DNA of 64,000 nt, taken from positions 62,001 through 126,000 of the forward strand of contig NZ_KB899253.1 in NCBI RefSeq assembly GCF_000378105.1, read 5' to 3'. The position numbers and the translations under genes were made by a program. Position 1 is the stretch's first letter. The number at the start of each line of letters is the position of its first letter. Shown piece by piece: positions 46,999 to 56,182 of this stretch. This DNA comes from Rubritalea marina DSM 17716 (GTDB taxonomy: Bacteria; Verrucomicrobiota; Verrucomicrobiia; Verrucomicrobiales; Akkermansiaceae). Under the pieces are notes generated by a model. That model worked only from the letters and a program-made list of their open reading frames with translations, searched no databases and had not been told where the DNA came from.

Positions 46999-47445
46999 AG
47001 TGGTGTGGTGCATAGTTTCCTCCCGAAAAAAGAAGAGAAGTCTCTAAAACTTGCAGAGGCTGAGGACTCATATGGAGCAGAGAAGACTCTCGTGCAGCTG
47101 CTCAGAGAGGGCTTTCCGATGGCGGAGTTCCATTGCCTCCAGGACTTACTTCAAGTGCCTGAAGAGGAATTGGGGCGCCTGATTGGTATCTCGCAGGCTA
47201 CCTTGCATCGTCGCAAGAAGCTGGGCCGCCTAGACACACCGGAAAGTGAACGTGTCGTGCGTGTGGCACGCCTCTTCGGCATGAGTATGGAAGTCTTTGA
47301 AACGGAGATTGCCACGCGTGAGTGGCTCAAGTGCGAACACCCTAGCCTCCTCAATGAATCACCATTGGCGCATATGGATACCGAATTCGGCGCTCGAGAA
47401 GTAGAGAACCTCATCGGTAGGCTCGATCATGGAGTATTCTGTTAA
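46993..47445 (+). CDS. Xre/MbcA/ParS-family antitoxin (DUF2384)
   Basis: The 150-residue protein has an N-terminal Xre-like HTH region (EEELGRLIGISQATLHRRKKLGRLDTPESERV) and the C-terminal MbcA/ParS/Xre toxin-binding domain ending TEFGAREVENLIGRLDHGVF, a strong family signature. Its gene overlaps the RES-toxin gene by 17 bases (47429-47445), so synthesis is coupled. It would bind and block the toxin and repress the operon. It has its own palindromic promoter region. Confidence 0.92.
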   Translation: MRSGVVHSFLPKKEEKSLKLAEAEDSYGAEKTLVQLLREGFPMAEFHCLQDLLQVPEEELGRLIGISQATLHRRKKLGRLDTPESERVVRVARLFGMSMEVFETEIATREWLKCEHPSLLNESPLAHMDTEFGAREVENLIGRLDHGVFC

Positions 47446-47947
47446 GTCGAAGCTGTCGGAGCTCAGTGCTGCTGCGGAGGATGAAGGGATGCTCTACGCC
47501 TATCGTATCGTGGCCCCTCGTTGGGTGGAGTCTGCATTTAGTGGAGAAGGGGCTCACAAGTATGGTGGCCGATGGAATGCCCCAGGTAGGCATGTTGTTT
47601 ATTTGGGAGGCTCTCGTGCTCTGACGGCCTTGGAAATGCTGGTGCATCTCACCACCCCAAGTTCTCGTAAAAAGACCTACCAGCTCATACGTGTTGGGAT
47701 TCCTAGGGAAGACCTTGCTGTCTATCCATCAGAGATCTTGCCTGCACACTGGAATGCTGAGCCGTCGATGGAACCGACTCAAGCCATTGGCAATGATTGG
47801 GTCGATGCCGCTGCTCAGCTCGCCCTCATGGTCCCTTCGGCTCTGATTCCTGAAGAATACAACCTCCTCCTCAATCCAAAGCACCCACGCTTTTCAGAAT
47901 TAATGATCGAACCTCCGTTAGATTTCCGCTTTGATCCGAGGTTATGA
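47429..47947 (+). CDS. RES-domain toxin (NAD+-consuming)
   Basis: The 172-residue protein has the RES motif set: YRIVAPRW with Arg, AFSGEGAHKYGGRWNAPG, VVYLGGSRALTALEMLVHL with Glu, and a C-terminal NDWVDAAAQLALMVPSA with Ser. RES toxins of known relatives (Res, MbcT) break down NAD+ and stop growth unless the cognate Xre antitoxin is present. The overlap with the antitoxin gene supports this pairing. No mobile element flanks it. Confidence 0.92.
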   Translation: MEYSVKSKLSELSAAAEDEGMLYAYRIVAPRWVESAFSGEGAHKYGGRWNAPGRHVVYLGGSRALTALEMLVHLTTPSSRKKTYQLIRVGIPREDLAVYPSEILPAHWNAEPSMEPTQAIGNDWVDAAAQLALMVPSALIPEEYNLLLNPKHPRFSELMIEPPLDFRFDPRL

Positions 47948-48025
47948 GAATTTGTCTAATGCTTTCGATACGCTGAGGTTGCACTTAGCACTTTTCACTC
48001 GCTCTATCATGGCTATGGTTAGGGT

Positions 48026-48553
48026 ATGGCTATTGAGACCTATGAATCGTTTGCTCCTGAAGTCCATGACTCGGCGTTCATCACTGCGAGTGCGGATGTG
48101 ATCGGGCGCGTGCGTGTGGAGGAGGAAGCAAGTATTTGGTACAATGCGACCTTACGTGGCGACATCAACGAGATCGTGATTGGTCCGCGTTCTAATGTGC
48201 AAGATAATGCCGTGATTCACTTGGCAGATGATTATGGAACCTACCTCGGTGAGTTGGTGACTGTAGGGCATGGTGCGATTGTTCATGCAGCAACAATTAA
48301 AGATGAGGTGTTAGTTGGTATGGGTGCCTGTGTGTTAGATGGTGCAGTTGTTGGTGAACGTTCGATTATTGGAGCCAATTCATTAGTGACTGGAGGCATG
48401 ATCATCCCACCGGGTTCTCTCGTGATGGGTTCCCCTGCGAGGGTGGTGAAGAGCCTAGATCTTGATGCTCAATCCAAGGTGAGGCATTGGGCTGAGAAGT
48501 ATGTAAAACAGTCGCGTTTATATATGGCGCGAAGCAATGGTGGCGTGGTATAG
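48026..48553 (+). CDS. Gamma-class carbonic anhydrase-like protein
   Basis: The 175-residue left-handed beta-helix protein has zinc-ligand candidates His65, His82 and His87 (VIHLADDYG, TVGHGAIVHAA). Conserved RGDINEIVIGPRSNVQDNAV and the C-terminal GSLVMGSPARVVK are typical. It may hydrate CO2, or act as a structural family member. It is cytoplasmic and lies 27 bases before the BFN gene, so the two may be co-transcribed. Confidence 0.88.
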   Translation: MAIETYESFAPEVHDSAFITASADVIGRVRVEEEASIWYNATLRGDINEIVIGPRSNVQDNAVIHLADDYGTYLGELVTVGHGAIVHAATIKDEVLVGMGACVLDGAVVGERSIIGANSLVTGGMIIPPGSLVMGSPARVVKSLDLDAQSKVRHWAEKYVKQSRLYMARSNGGVV

Positions 48554-48579
48554 TGGGATATTCTAATTGTTAAATTGTG

Positions 48580-49029
48580 ATGCAAGCTGAGGTGGTACGT
48601 GTGGAACCTGTGGCTCTGATTCAGTCAGAGACAAGCTGCATGTTGTTCATTAAAGGGGAGCATAAAACGATGGTCATGCACATTGACCCGCATGTAGGGA
48701 ATGCGATCAACCTAGCTCTGGGGTATCAGAACACACCGCGGCCCATGACTCATGACCTATTTATCAATAGCCTCAATGGCATGGGTGCTAGGATCAGGCG
48801 TTGTGTGATTGTGGAAGTGGATGATCAAGAAGTCTATTATGCTAGATTGATCATCGAAGCTCAGAACGAGGTGATGCAGCGCAAGGTTTTAGAGATTGAT
48901 TCTAGACCCAGTGACGCCATTGCCCTCGCAGTGCGATGCGGAGCGCCTATGTACTTTGTGAAGGAACTCTGGGATAATTTAGAGGATGCAACCGCATTGT
49001 TGGAATCGATCCAAAACGGTGAGGATTGA
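48580..49029 (+). CDS. Bifunctional nuclease (BFN, DUF151) domain protein
   Basis: The 149-residue protein starts at ATG 48580 (an in-frame GTG is 3 bases upstream). The DUF151/BFN motif VLEIDSRPSDAIALAVRCGAPMYF is clear, as is the N-terminal MLFIKGEHKTMVMHIDPHVGNAI-like strand pair. Plant members show nuclease activity; bacterial roles are uncertain. It follows the carbonic anhydrase gene closely. Confidence 0.85.
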   Translation: MQAEVVRVEPVALIQSETSCMLFIKGEHKTMVMHIDPHVGNAINLALGYQNTPRPMTHDLFINSLNGMGARIRRCVIVEVDDQEVYYARLIIEAQNEVMQRKVLEIDSRPSDAIALAVRCGAPMYFVKELWDNLEDATALLESIQNGED

Positions 49030-49112
49030 ATGGTCCTCCATTCCCATTAATTCAAACATTCATACGAATTTGCTAGATCTATCAAATCGAATCGAGCATA
49101 AATGCTACTGTG

Positions 49113-49946
49113 ATGAATACAATTCTAGCTGAATTAGATACAAGCACGATCATAAACCTCGTGTCCCAATGGGGCGGTAAAATTTTACTCGCGCTCCTTA
49201 CCCTCATTATCGGTTTTTATATTGCGAACTGGGTGGGGGTGCTCTTAGGAAAACGCCTTGATCAGAAAGGGGTTGATCCAACGGTGAAACCGTTTTTATG
49301 CGGCCTGGCGGCCACTCTCATTAAGGTAGCAGTTGTTGTTTCTGCAATTGGCACCCTAGGGGTAGAGGCCACCTCTTTCGCAGCGATCTTTGCTTCGATG
49401 GGTTTGGCTGTCGGTATGGCGCTGAGTGGCACCTTACAGAACTTTGCTGGTGGCGTGTTGCTGCTCGTGTTCCGACCATTCAAGATTGGAGACGTGATTG
49501 AGACGCAAGGGTACACTGGATGCGTGAAAGAAATTCAAATTTTCCAGACATTTCTAACAACACCTGATAACAAGTTGATCATGGTGCCGAATGGCAAGGT
49601 TGCGAACGACTCAATGGTCAACTACTCAGCGATGCCTGAGCGTCGCGTCGACTTTGTATTTGGCATCGGCTACGGCGATGACATCGATCAGGCCCGCGGT
49701 GTGATTGAGCAGGTGATAGGTGAAAATACTGCCGTCATCACTGACGAACCTGGGCGTGAGCCAATGATCGTAGTAGGTGAGCTAGCAGACAGCTCGGTGA
49801 ACTTCACTGTGCGAGTTTGGGTGAAGTCAGCAGACTATTGGGATGTGTTCTTCTCTACCAATGAGAAGGTGAAGAAAGCCTTCGACGCAGCAGGCGTTTC
49901 TATCCCATTCCCACAACAGGATGTTCATGTCTTCAAGCAAGGATAA
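49113..49946 (+). CDS. mscS: Small-conductance mechanosensitive channel (MscS family)
   Basis: The 277-residue protein starts at ATG 49113 with three membrane helices. The third is the pore lining AAIFASMGLAVGMALSGTLQNFAGGVLLL, quoted in part as AVGMALSGTLQNFAGGVLLL. Then come RPFKIGDVIETQGYTG and VPNGKVANDSMVNYS from the beta domain, and the C-terminal FPQQDVHVF. The channel opens under osmotic downshock. Length matches E. coli MscS (286). Confidence 0.93.
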   Translation: MNTILAELDTSTIINLVSQWGGKILLALLTLIIGFYIANWVGVLLGKRLDQKGVDPTVKPFLCGLAATLIKVAVVVSAIGTLGVEATSFAAIFASMGLAVGMALSGTLQNFAGGVLLLVFRPFKIGDVIETQGYTGCVKEIQIFQTFLTTPDNKLIMVPNGKVANDSMVNYSAMPERRVDFVFGIGYGDDIDQARGVIEQVIGENTAVITDEPGREPMIVVGELADSSVNFTVRVWVKSADYWDVFFSTNEKVKKAFDAAGVSIPFPQQDVHVFKQG

Positions 49947-50009
49947 ACTGATCTTCTGTGATTACTTTGGAATAGATCCAACAGAAAACCCTCACAGATA
50001 CGTAGCACT

Positions 50010-50612
50010 ATGAATACATCAGAAAATATTGAAAGCCGTCGTTCGATCAAACATTACGATCCTGAGCACGTCATGCCCGAGGCAGATCTCCAGGAGCTTC
50101 TCCGTCTGACCAAACTCGCACCATCATCCTTCAACATGCAGAACTACCGCATCTTGGTGGTTCGTAATCCTGAGCTGCGCCAGCAGCTTCGCGAAGTGGC
50201 ATGGGACCAAGCACAAGTGACAGATGCCTCTGTGCTCTTCATCCTGTGTGCAGATCTCAAGGCGCACCAAGCAGACCCTTCAGACTACTGGGGGCACGCA
50301 CCGCAGGCAGTGCAGGATATTCTGGGACCAATGATCAAGCCGTTTTATGATGGCAAGGATCAATTGATTCGTGACGAAGCGATGCGTTCTTCAGCACTTG
50401 CTGGCATGACGCTGATGTTAGCGGCTCGCGACCTCGGCTACGATTCTTGCCCGATGGTCGGCTTTGACCCGGATGCTGTTTCTAAGTTGATTAACCTACC
50501 TGATGGCTATGCGTTGAGCTTTATGCTTCCGGTGGGTAAGAAAGCTGAAGAAGCTTGGGACCGTGGCGCCCGTCTTGCTGACGATAAAGTGGTCTCTTAC
50601 GACAGGTTCTAA
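50010..50612 (+). CDS. Nitroreductase-family FMN oxidoreductase
   Basis: The 200-residue protein has SRRSIKHYDPEH near the N-terminus and LTKLAPSSFNMQNYRILVV, both FMN-binding patterns of the nitroreductase fold, and the later LAARDLGYDSCPMVGFDP. These enzymes reduce nitro groups or quinones with NAD(P)H; the substrate is not defined. It ends before a stem-loop. Confidence 0.87.
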   Translation: MNTSENIESRRSIKHYDPEHVMPEADLQELLRLTKLAPSSFNMQNYRILVVRNPELRQQLREVAWDQAQVTDASVLFILCADLKAHQADPSDYWGHAPQAVQDILGPMIKPFYDGKDQLIRDEAMRSSALAGMTLMLAARDLGYDSCPMVGFDPDAVSKLINLPDGYALSFMLPVGKKAEEAWDRGARLADDKVVSYDRF

Positions 50613-50640
50613 AAAAATTTAAAACATTCCTCCCGAACAC

Positions 50641-50673
50641 AACACCCTACAGGATTTTGTCTTGTAGGGTGTT
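50641..50673 (+). terminator. Stem-loop terminator after the nitroreductase gene
   Basis: AACACCCTACA (50641-50651) pairs with TGTAGGGTGTT (50663-50673), 11 bp. Only a modest T-rich run (TTCTTGT) follows, so strength is uncertain. Confidence 0.7.
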
Positions 50674-50685
50674 CTTGTATCACTA

Positions 50686-50720
50686 CAAAAAAGCCTGAGT
50701 GCATCATGTGACTCAGGCTT
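50686..50720 (-). terminator. Rho-independent terminator of argH
   Basis: AAGCCTGAGT (50691-50700) and ACTCAGGCTT (50711-50720) form a perfect 10-bp stem. On the minus strand a T run follows (A bases at 50686-50692). It lies 30 bases after the argH stop. Confidence 0.87.
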
Positions 50721-50750
50721 TGAAAATAATGCGTACTCAGTCGCTTTTTA

Positions 50751-52103
50751 CTAGAGAGTCGACTTCCAGCGCGCTACTTCACTTTTCACATTTTCGACAC
50801 TTGGAGCACCTGGGTTGGTGCGCGCTTTGAGCGCGGTCTCAAGCGAAAACACATCCTTGGCATCGGTGCCGTAGTGTTCGGAGATTTTAGTGAGGTCGAT
50901 TTGGTCGAGTGGGGTCTTCGACTCGACAGCGACGGCGACCGCCTGCCCTACGAGTTCATGAGCGGAGCGGAAGGGCACGCCATTCTTGACCAAGTAATCG
51001 GCAAGATCGGTAGCGAGCAGCATGGGGTCTGAGGCTGCGGCTTTGCATTCTTCGACATTCACGGTCATTTCTGCGATCATCTCAGTGTTCACTGCGAGCG
51101 CCATCTTGAGGGTGTCAATAGAGTCGAAGAGTGGTTCTTTATCTTCCTGTAGGTCGCGGTTGTAGGTTAGAGGAAGCCCTTTGGCGGCAGTGAGGAGGGA
51201 GACGAGGTTTCCGTAGAGGCGGCCTGTCTTACCGCGGGTGATTTCACAGACGTCTGGGTTCTTCTTCTGTGGCATGAGTGAAGAACCAGTGGTGTGAGCG
51301 TCGGAGAGTGTGGCGAAGCCAAACTCGCTGGAACACCAGAGAATGAGGTCTTCGGAGATGCGTGATAGGTGAGTGCCTACAAGTGCAAAGTCAAAGAGCA
51401 GCTCCATGATGTAGTCGCGATCTGAGATAGCATCCATGGAGTTAGTTGTGACTCTATCAAATCCTAACTCTTCAGCAATTTGCTGGCGATCTAGGTTGAT
51501 GGTAGAACCTGCTAGAGCCCCTGAGCCAAGTGGTGAAACGTTGACGCGCTTGCGGGCATTTGCAAGGCGGTCGATGTCGCGAGCAAACATTTCTACGTAG
51601 GCGAGCAGGTGGTGCCCAACAGTCACTGGCTGGCCACGCTGGAGGTGGGTGTAGCCTGGAATGACTGCATCTGCGTATTGCTCGGCCTGCTTGAGCAATG
51701 CGCCTTGCAGTTCTTTGATTTGGGTGCTGAGTGTGTCGATTTCTTCGCGACAATAGAGGCGGGTATCGGTAGCGACCTGGTCGTTGCGAGAGCGCGCGGT
51801 ATGAAGTTTTCCGCCAGCAGCGCCAATGCGCTTGGTGAGAGCGGACTCGATGTTCATGTGGATGTCTTCGAGTTCGATGGAGAAGTCGAAGTTACCGGCG
51901 TCGATGTCTTTTTCGATCTCACGGAGTCCAGCCTCGATCTGTTGGAATTCCTCGTTGGTGAGGATACCAGCTTTGACTTGAGCACGGGCGTGGGCGATGG
52001 AGCCGGCGATGTCGTGCTTGTAGAGGCGCCAATCGTAGGAGATGGATTCTCCATATTGTTGTACGAGATCAGCGGTAGCTTTTGAAAATCTTCCTTTCCA
52101 CAT
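50751..52103 (-). CDS. argH: Argininosuccinate lyase
   Basis: The 450-residue fumarase/aspartase-family enzyme has TGSSLMPQKKNPDVCE (the GSSxMPxKxN signature), GYTHLQRGQPVTVGHHLLAY and HTARSRNDQVATDTRLYCRE. These are the three conserved regions of ArgH. It splits argininosuccinate into arginine and fumarate in arginine synthesis. The length matches (E. coli 457). Its terminator is at 50686-50720. No other arginine genes are nearby. Confidence 0.96.
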   Translation of the reverse strand: MWKGRFSKATADLVQQYGESISYDWRLYKHDIAGSIAHARAQVKAGILTNEEFQQIEAGLREIEKDIDAGNFDFSIELEDIHMNIESALTKRIGAAGGKLHTARSRNDQVATDTRLYCREEIDTLSTQIKELQGALLKQAEQYADAVIPGYTHLQRGQPVTVGHHLLAYVEMFARDIDRLANARKRVNVSPLGSGALAGSTINLDRQQIAEELGFDRVTTNSMDAISDRDYIMELLFDFALVGTHLSRISEDLILWCSSEFGFATLSDAHTTGSSLMPQKKNPDVCEITRGKTGRLYGNLVSLLTAAKGLPLTYNRDLQEDKEPLFDSIDTLKMALAVNTEMIAEMTVNVEECKAAASDPMLLATDLADYLVKNGVPFRSAHELVGQAVAVAVESKTPLDQIDLTKISEHYGTDAKDVFSLETALKARTNPGAPSVENVKSEVARWKSTL

Positions 52104-52328
52104 GTGCTAGGTCATAGGAGAGAAAGGCGGAGCTGTGAAGTGATAATTGCGAATTTGTTCGCCTGAGACATTGCCAGTAGGGCGGCAGCTTGTATTCGCC
52201 ATGAAAACAAGGAGAGAAAAGGGGAGGGACAGCGGCACTTCAGCAATGGTAGGCTGAAGTTAGGGGAGGGGAATGTGTTGCAGGGATGAAAGAGTTCGTC
52301 CTGCTTAGGTGGTGGGCTCAGAACGGAC

Positions 52329-52469
52329 TTATTGGTCCGTGATTGGCAGCTTGGCGTAGTCGGCCTTCTGCGGTGCATAGGTCTTGATATCCCCACTGTG
52401 GTTGAAGGCGGACGCCAGCCAAACACCGAGTAAGATCAATGAGCTCCCAAGAAATAGGCGTAATTTCAT
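52329..52469 (-). CDS. Small membrane or exported protein, 46 residues
   Basis: From ATG at 52469 the frame gives a 46-residue protein: a hydrophobic stretch (LRLFLGSSLILLGVWLASAF) and a short polar tail ending YAPQKADYAKLPITDQ. It is shorter than usual ORF cut-offs. The hydrophobic helix after a single basic residue suggests a membrane anchor or signal peptide. It lies alone between argH and the Dabb gene, on the argH strand. Conservation in relatives would confirm it. Confidence 0.5.
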   Translation of the reverse strand: MKLRLFLGSSLILLGVWLASAFNHSGDIKTYAPQKADYAKLPITDQ

Positions 52470-52612
52470 GCACCCAGTTAGTTAATTTTGTAAGGAATTG
52501 TCAACTATTTGCTACCGTTAATGAGTTATTTGTTGTTATGAATGCAATCGTTCAAAGCAAGTGACTTAGGTGATCTTGTTAGAATATTCACTTTATACCA
52601 CCACGATCATCG

Positions 52613-52948
52613 ATGTCCCATCCAGAACCACGCTGCCCGTACCGGCACATAGTATTATTTCAATTTAAGGCAAGCGCGGGAGCTGAGCAGATAGCAGACA
52701 TTGAGCAGGCATTCATGGCGCTCAAGTCAAAGATTGAAGTCATCGAGTCAATGGAATGGGGGCAGAATGTGAGCCCGGAGGGATTGAATGATGGGCTTAG
52801 CCATGCTTTTTCTCTAACCTTTGCGTCGAAGGAAGGACTTGAGCAGTACCTCCCGCATCCTGCGCACCAGGCATTCGGCGAGCAGTTGCGACCAATTTTG
52901 GAGAAAGCGGTGGTGCTTGATTACGTGGCGCAGCCGGTCTTGGGGTGA
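52613..52948 (+). CDS. Dabb (stress-responsive A/B barrel) domain protein
   Basis: The 111-residue protein has the Dabb pattern: YRHIVLFQFKASAGAEQIADIEQAF near the N-terminus, MEWGQNVSPEGLNDGLSHAFSLTF in the middle, and YLPHPAHQAFGEQLRPILE with the family His pair. These dimeric ferredoxin-like proteins have varied, often unknown roles. It is convergent with the PpgK-like gene (1-base gap). Confidence 0.88.
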   Translation: MSHPEPRCPYRHIVLFQFKASAGAEQIADIEQAFMALKSKIEVIESMEWGQNVSPEGLNDGLSHAFSLTFASKEGLEQYLPHPAHQAFGEQLRPILEKAVVLDYVAQPVLG

Positions 52949-52949
52949 T

Positions 52950-53627
52950 TTACCATGGTTCTTCCCAGAGTCTGAAGCCTCCGGTGAAGGCTGCGTTGTT
53001 ATCGACGCATCGGGTGTTTTCCGGTAGCTGTTCGATGAGTTTGGCATTGCCGCCACCTAGCACGACTTCATTGGCGGTAAAGGCGGCGCGCAGGATCTTA
53101 ACGACCTCGAGAGCTTCGTGTTGCCAGGCATCGAAGCCCATATCGGAGAAACCATTTTTACCGACGAAGTCTTCAAAGCTTTTGCCGTCGCGGTAGGGAA
53201 GGTGACCAGCTTCCATCGGGACAGGGGTGTAATCTTTGATTAGCGTGGTGCCGAGCCCTGTGCCAAAGCCGAGGAATAGCATGGTGCCGCCTTGGTAGCA
53301 ACCGACTGCTTGCATGGCAGCGTCGTTGATGACTTTACAAGGCATGCCAAAGGCTTCTTCGAAATCAAATCCAATCCAGCCGGTGCCTAAGTTTACCGGG
53401 TCAAGCTGTGGGCTGTTGTTGTCACAGACACATGGGCAACCGATGGAAATCACCTCGTAAGTCCATTCATGGGTAGCTTCTTTGACTTGATCGACGAGTT
53501 GTTGGGGATGCAAGTCTGGATCTGATGGGATCTTGATACGCTTCTCTTGACCCGTGGCTAAGAGCTTGATGTTAGAACCGCCAATGTCGATGACGAGTGT
53601 GGGTCTCGAGTTAGATGAGTTATCCAT
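52950..53627 (-). CDS. ppgK: ROK-family kinase, polyphosphate glucokinase-like
   Basis: The 225-residue protein starts at ATG 53627 (ATG codons at 53642 and 53639 are also in frame). Nucleotide-binding motifs are LVIDIGGSNIKLL, VNLGTGWIGFDFEEAFG, VINDAAMQAVG and MLFLGFGTGLGTTLI. The order and length fit polyphosphate glucokinases (PpgK), which use polyphosphate or ATP to phosphorylate glucose. The donor cannot be told from sequence. A ppx-type phosphatase is also in this window. Confidence 0.82.
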   Translation of the reverse strand: MDNSSNSRPTLVIDIGGSNIKLLATGQEKRIKIPSDPDLHPQQLVDQVKEATHEWTYEVISIGCPCVCDNNSPQLDPVNLGTGWIGFDFEEAFGMPCKVINDAAMQAVGCYQGGTMLFLGFGTGLGTTLIKDYTPVPMEAGHLPYRDGKSFEDFVGKNGFSDMGFDAWQHEALEVVKILRAAFTANEVVLGGGNAKLIEQLPENTRCVDNNAAFTGGFRLWEEPW

Positions 53628-53683
53628 AGCTAGTGACATCATAGGACGAATCTAGCTCATCGCACAATATTGAATCTTAGCTA

Positions 53684-56182
53684 CTAGCGGTCAATTTGTT
53701 GGAGTTGTGCGGTCGGAACCCAGGCATGTTTGTTGTTGGGGAGTTGGATGTGCGTCCAAGCATTGTTTGTTTCGAGGATGGCGCACTCTACTCCATCACT
53801 GAGCGGCACCTGGAAGGCATTGGCAAAGCGATGGCTGGGGCCTTTTTTGGCAATCGCATGATCGACGATGACGACGGCGGCGTTTTGGTGCTTGGTTTCT
53901 GAATGGATGGTCAATCCAGCCAGTACTGCAAAGATGCATAAAGTCATCACACAGATTTTGCGGCTTCGGGGTGAACGTAGGTAGAGGTAGGTGAGCAGGC
54001 TAATCCACAGAAAAGTAGAACATAGGCTGAGGGCGCTGCGCAGCCAGATACGCGGGATCTTGAGTAAGGCCTGCCCGCTGTGAGCTCCTGTGTGGATGGC
54101 CACGAGTGAGCGGGCTGACGCTAGGTTGTCCGTCACTTGAGAATCGAGGGGCAGGTAGTAGCTAGCAGAGCGGAAGGCTGCAATCGAACGCCCAAGTTCG
54201 CCAGCGTGAAACCAAGCATTTCCAGCATTGTAGTAGGACTTTCCTGGGAGGTGTCCAAGATCTGCAGCAGCTTCGTAGCACAGGGCCGCTTCGGCAAATT
54301 GTTGCTTTGATTCGGGACTTAGTTGTTGAGCTTGAGCGAAGCGTTGCTCAGCTTTGGACCAAGGGGACGAGGCGTTGGCTCGTGGCGAGAAGATGATGGC
54401 AGTGATTATGATGCACAAGGTGGTAACTCCAGCCATGGCCTTGCTGATACGCTTGGCGATTGGCAACAAATTGGGGAGCTGTGCGGGTGATTTAGCAGAC
54501 GCATAGGCTTGTTGATCTAGAGTCTTGTGCGTGGCGATGACTTGATCAATATCCTGCTGATTGACCTTAGCATGCTGTAGGCATTTTATTGAATCGGCGC
54601 TGGTCCAGGCGCCTGGTTTGGCGTGGTGTTGGACGGCAATCCATTGGATAAAGGCTGCGGCTTGTTCGGGGGTTCCTGGCTTGGATCGCTTGAGTGAGAG
54701 CATGGCCTTGCGCGATGCTTGGAAGGCTGGGTCTAGCTTGAGGCGGCGTCTCAGTTGCACCACTGGCCATAGAGAGATCATGGCGATGGCTCCGATGAGA
54801 AGCATGCTGCTAAGATTTTCTGAGAGGCAGACGATCAATGATTGGATGAAGTCCTGCATGGTATTGGCTTGGTGGTTACTCCAGATTCCATCTGGCTGAG
54901 TCTGGAGTGTGGTGGGTGATTGGAATTGGCTAAGTGGTAGAGTAGAGGCGTCTTCGAGTGGGCTAACATTGAGCGAGATTGATGCTGAGCTTAGTGTGGC
55001 GTAAGCCCCCGCATCGGAATCGAATACGATTAGTTGGATTGGTGGTATTTGTTGCACTGAGGGGGTGAGAATCCTCATGCGATTTTGGTATGTTGTGTGC
55101 TGAGGGTTCCATGTGCTCGAGCGTGTGGAGTCGATGATAAAGCGTTCATCGAAGTCTGCAGATTGTCTGAGCGAAGGCATGTCTATCAAACTCTGAGGAA
55201 CGGGAGTGTTGAGTTGTGTGGTGTGGGTGAGCAAGTCGCCAATCTTTGATTGTTTAGGCTCGATGTTTTGGGAGACTTCAAGGGGGAGGAACAAACCACT
55301 GAAGGTTTGATCGGCAGGGAGCTCAGGGAGTGGAAGAACCTCAATTTCTAGGGCTTGCGATTCGATCCACCATTCTTGGAACTGTGCTTCATCGGGCGGT
55401 GTGGTAAAGAAGCTGTTGTTAAAATGAGCGGCGTAGTGGCCAAACATAGCTTTGGGTTTTGCTAGCTTGGCGACTTCTAGTCGGGTTCTGGGGAGTGTGT
55501 GTGTGCCGGCTCTTTCGAATTTCAGGTAGAGCGGTAGGCTCACCGTACCTAATGCCTTTTCATTGCCCGCGATCTTCTGGCGGGTGGCGATCACACGGCG
55601 CCCGCCGATTGGTAGTCCAATCTGCTGATCTTCCTCAGCGGTGTTGCGTGGGATGGCCACTTTGATGCCTTCATCGTGGAAGAAGCTGGGGTTGAGGCGT
55701 AGATTCTGGAATGCTCCGGCATGGACGCTGCTCATCCAAGTAAGGTCGACGCGCAGCGGTTCACCTACGTAGACCTTGGTTTTGCTTGGCACAATGTTGA
55801 GCGCCATCTTATCGACTTGTTGAGGGGCATCGACATTGAATGTCGACGCTTGTGATGTCAGGGTGGATTGGCCCGAGCGGAATTGGAGCGCGGGGAAGGT
55901 GAGGTTCCCTGCCTTGTGGGGGATGAAGCGCAGGTGGAGTATGGACTTGATCTGTGGGGCCTTTGGCTTCGTTTCAAGCTGGTAATCCAGGAGCTGCAGG
56001 TGATCGCCCAAGTTGGTGAGATTGGTGGGTTCATCGATGATCTTGTTGAAGCTTAACGTGGCGCGTACGGGCTGGTGGATGAAGAGAGACTTCTGGAGCA
56101 GCTCTGGGCGCGGCGTCTCAGCGTGCACGCATGCTGCGCACATGGCGATCGCGAGGCTCAGTATGGGAAGTAAGGTGCGCAT
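53684..56182 (-). CDS. BatD-like protein fused to a BatE-like TPR/SH3 module
   Basis: The 832-residue protein has a signal peptide (LPILSLAIAMCAACVHAE). Residues about 25-430 are the BatD-type beta-rich region (Oxygen tolerance domain: SKTKVYVGEPLRVDLTWM, FERAGTHTLPRTRLEV). A membrane span lies near 455 (SSMLLIGAIAMISLWPVVQL). Further spans and a TPR-like segment (YYNAGNAWFHAGELGRSIAAFRSASYYLP) follow, and the C-terminal SH3-like module ends WVPTAQLQQ. The BatE family carries TPR and SH3 parts, so this reads as a BatD-BatE fusion. It is the last gene of the operon; its ATG overlaps the batB stop by one base. Confidence 0.8.
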   Translation of the reverse strand: MRTLLPILSLAIAMCAACVHAETPRPELLQKSLFIHQPVRATLSFNKIIDEPTNLTNLGDHLQLLDYQLETKPKAPQIKSILHLRFIPHKAGNLTFPALQFRSGQSTLTSQASTFNVDAPQQVDKMALNIVPSKTKVYVGEPLRVDLTWMSSVHAGAFQNLRLNPSFFHDEGIKVAIPRNTAEEDQQIGLPIGGRRVIATRQKIAGNEKALGTVSLPLYLKFERAGTHTLPRTRLEVAKLAKPKAMFGHYAAHFNNSFFTTPPDEAQFQEWWIESQALEIEVLPLPELPADQTFSGLFLPLEVSQNIEPKQSKIGDLLTHTTQLNTPVPQSLIDMPSLRQSADFDERFIIDSTRSSTWNPQHTTYQNRMRILTPSVQQIPPIQLIVFDSDAGAYATLSSASISLNVSPLEDASTLPLSQFQSPTTLQTQPDGIWSNHQANTMQDFIQSLIVCLSENLSSMLLIGAIAMISLWPVVQLRRRLKLDPAFQASRKAMLSLKRSKPGTPEQAAAFIQWIAVQHHAKPGAWTSADSIKCLQHAKVNQQDIDQVIATHKTLDQQAYASAKSPAQLPNLLPIAKRISKAMAGVTTLCIIITAIIFSPRANASSPWSKAEQRFAQAQQLSPESKQQFAEAALCYEAAADLGHLPGKSYYNAGNAWFHAGELGRSIAAFRSASYYLPLDSQVTDNLASARSLVAIHTGAHSGQALLKIPRIWLRSALSLCSTFLWISLLTYLYLRSPRSRKICVMTLCIFAVLAGLTIHSETKHQNAAVVIVDHAIAKKGPSHRFANAFQVPLSDGVECAILETNNAWTHIQLPNNKHAWVPTAQLQQIDR

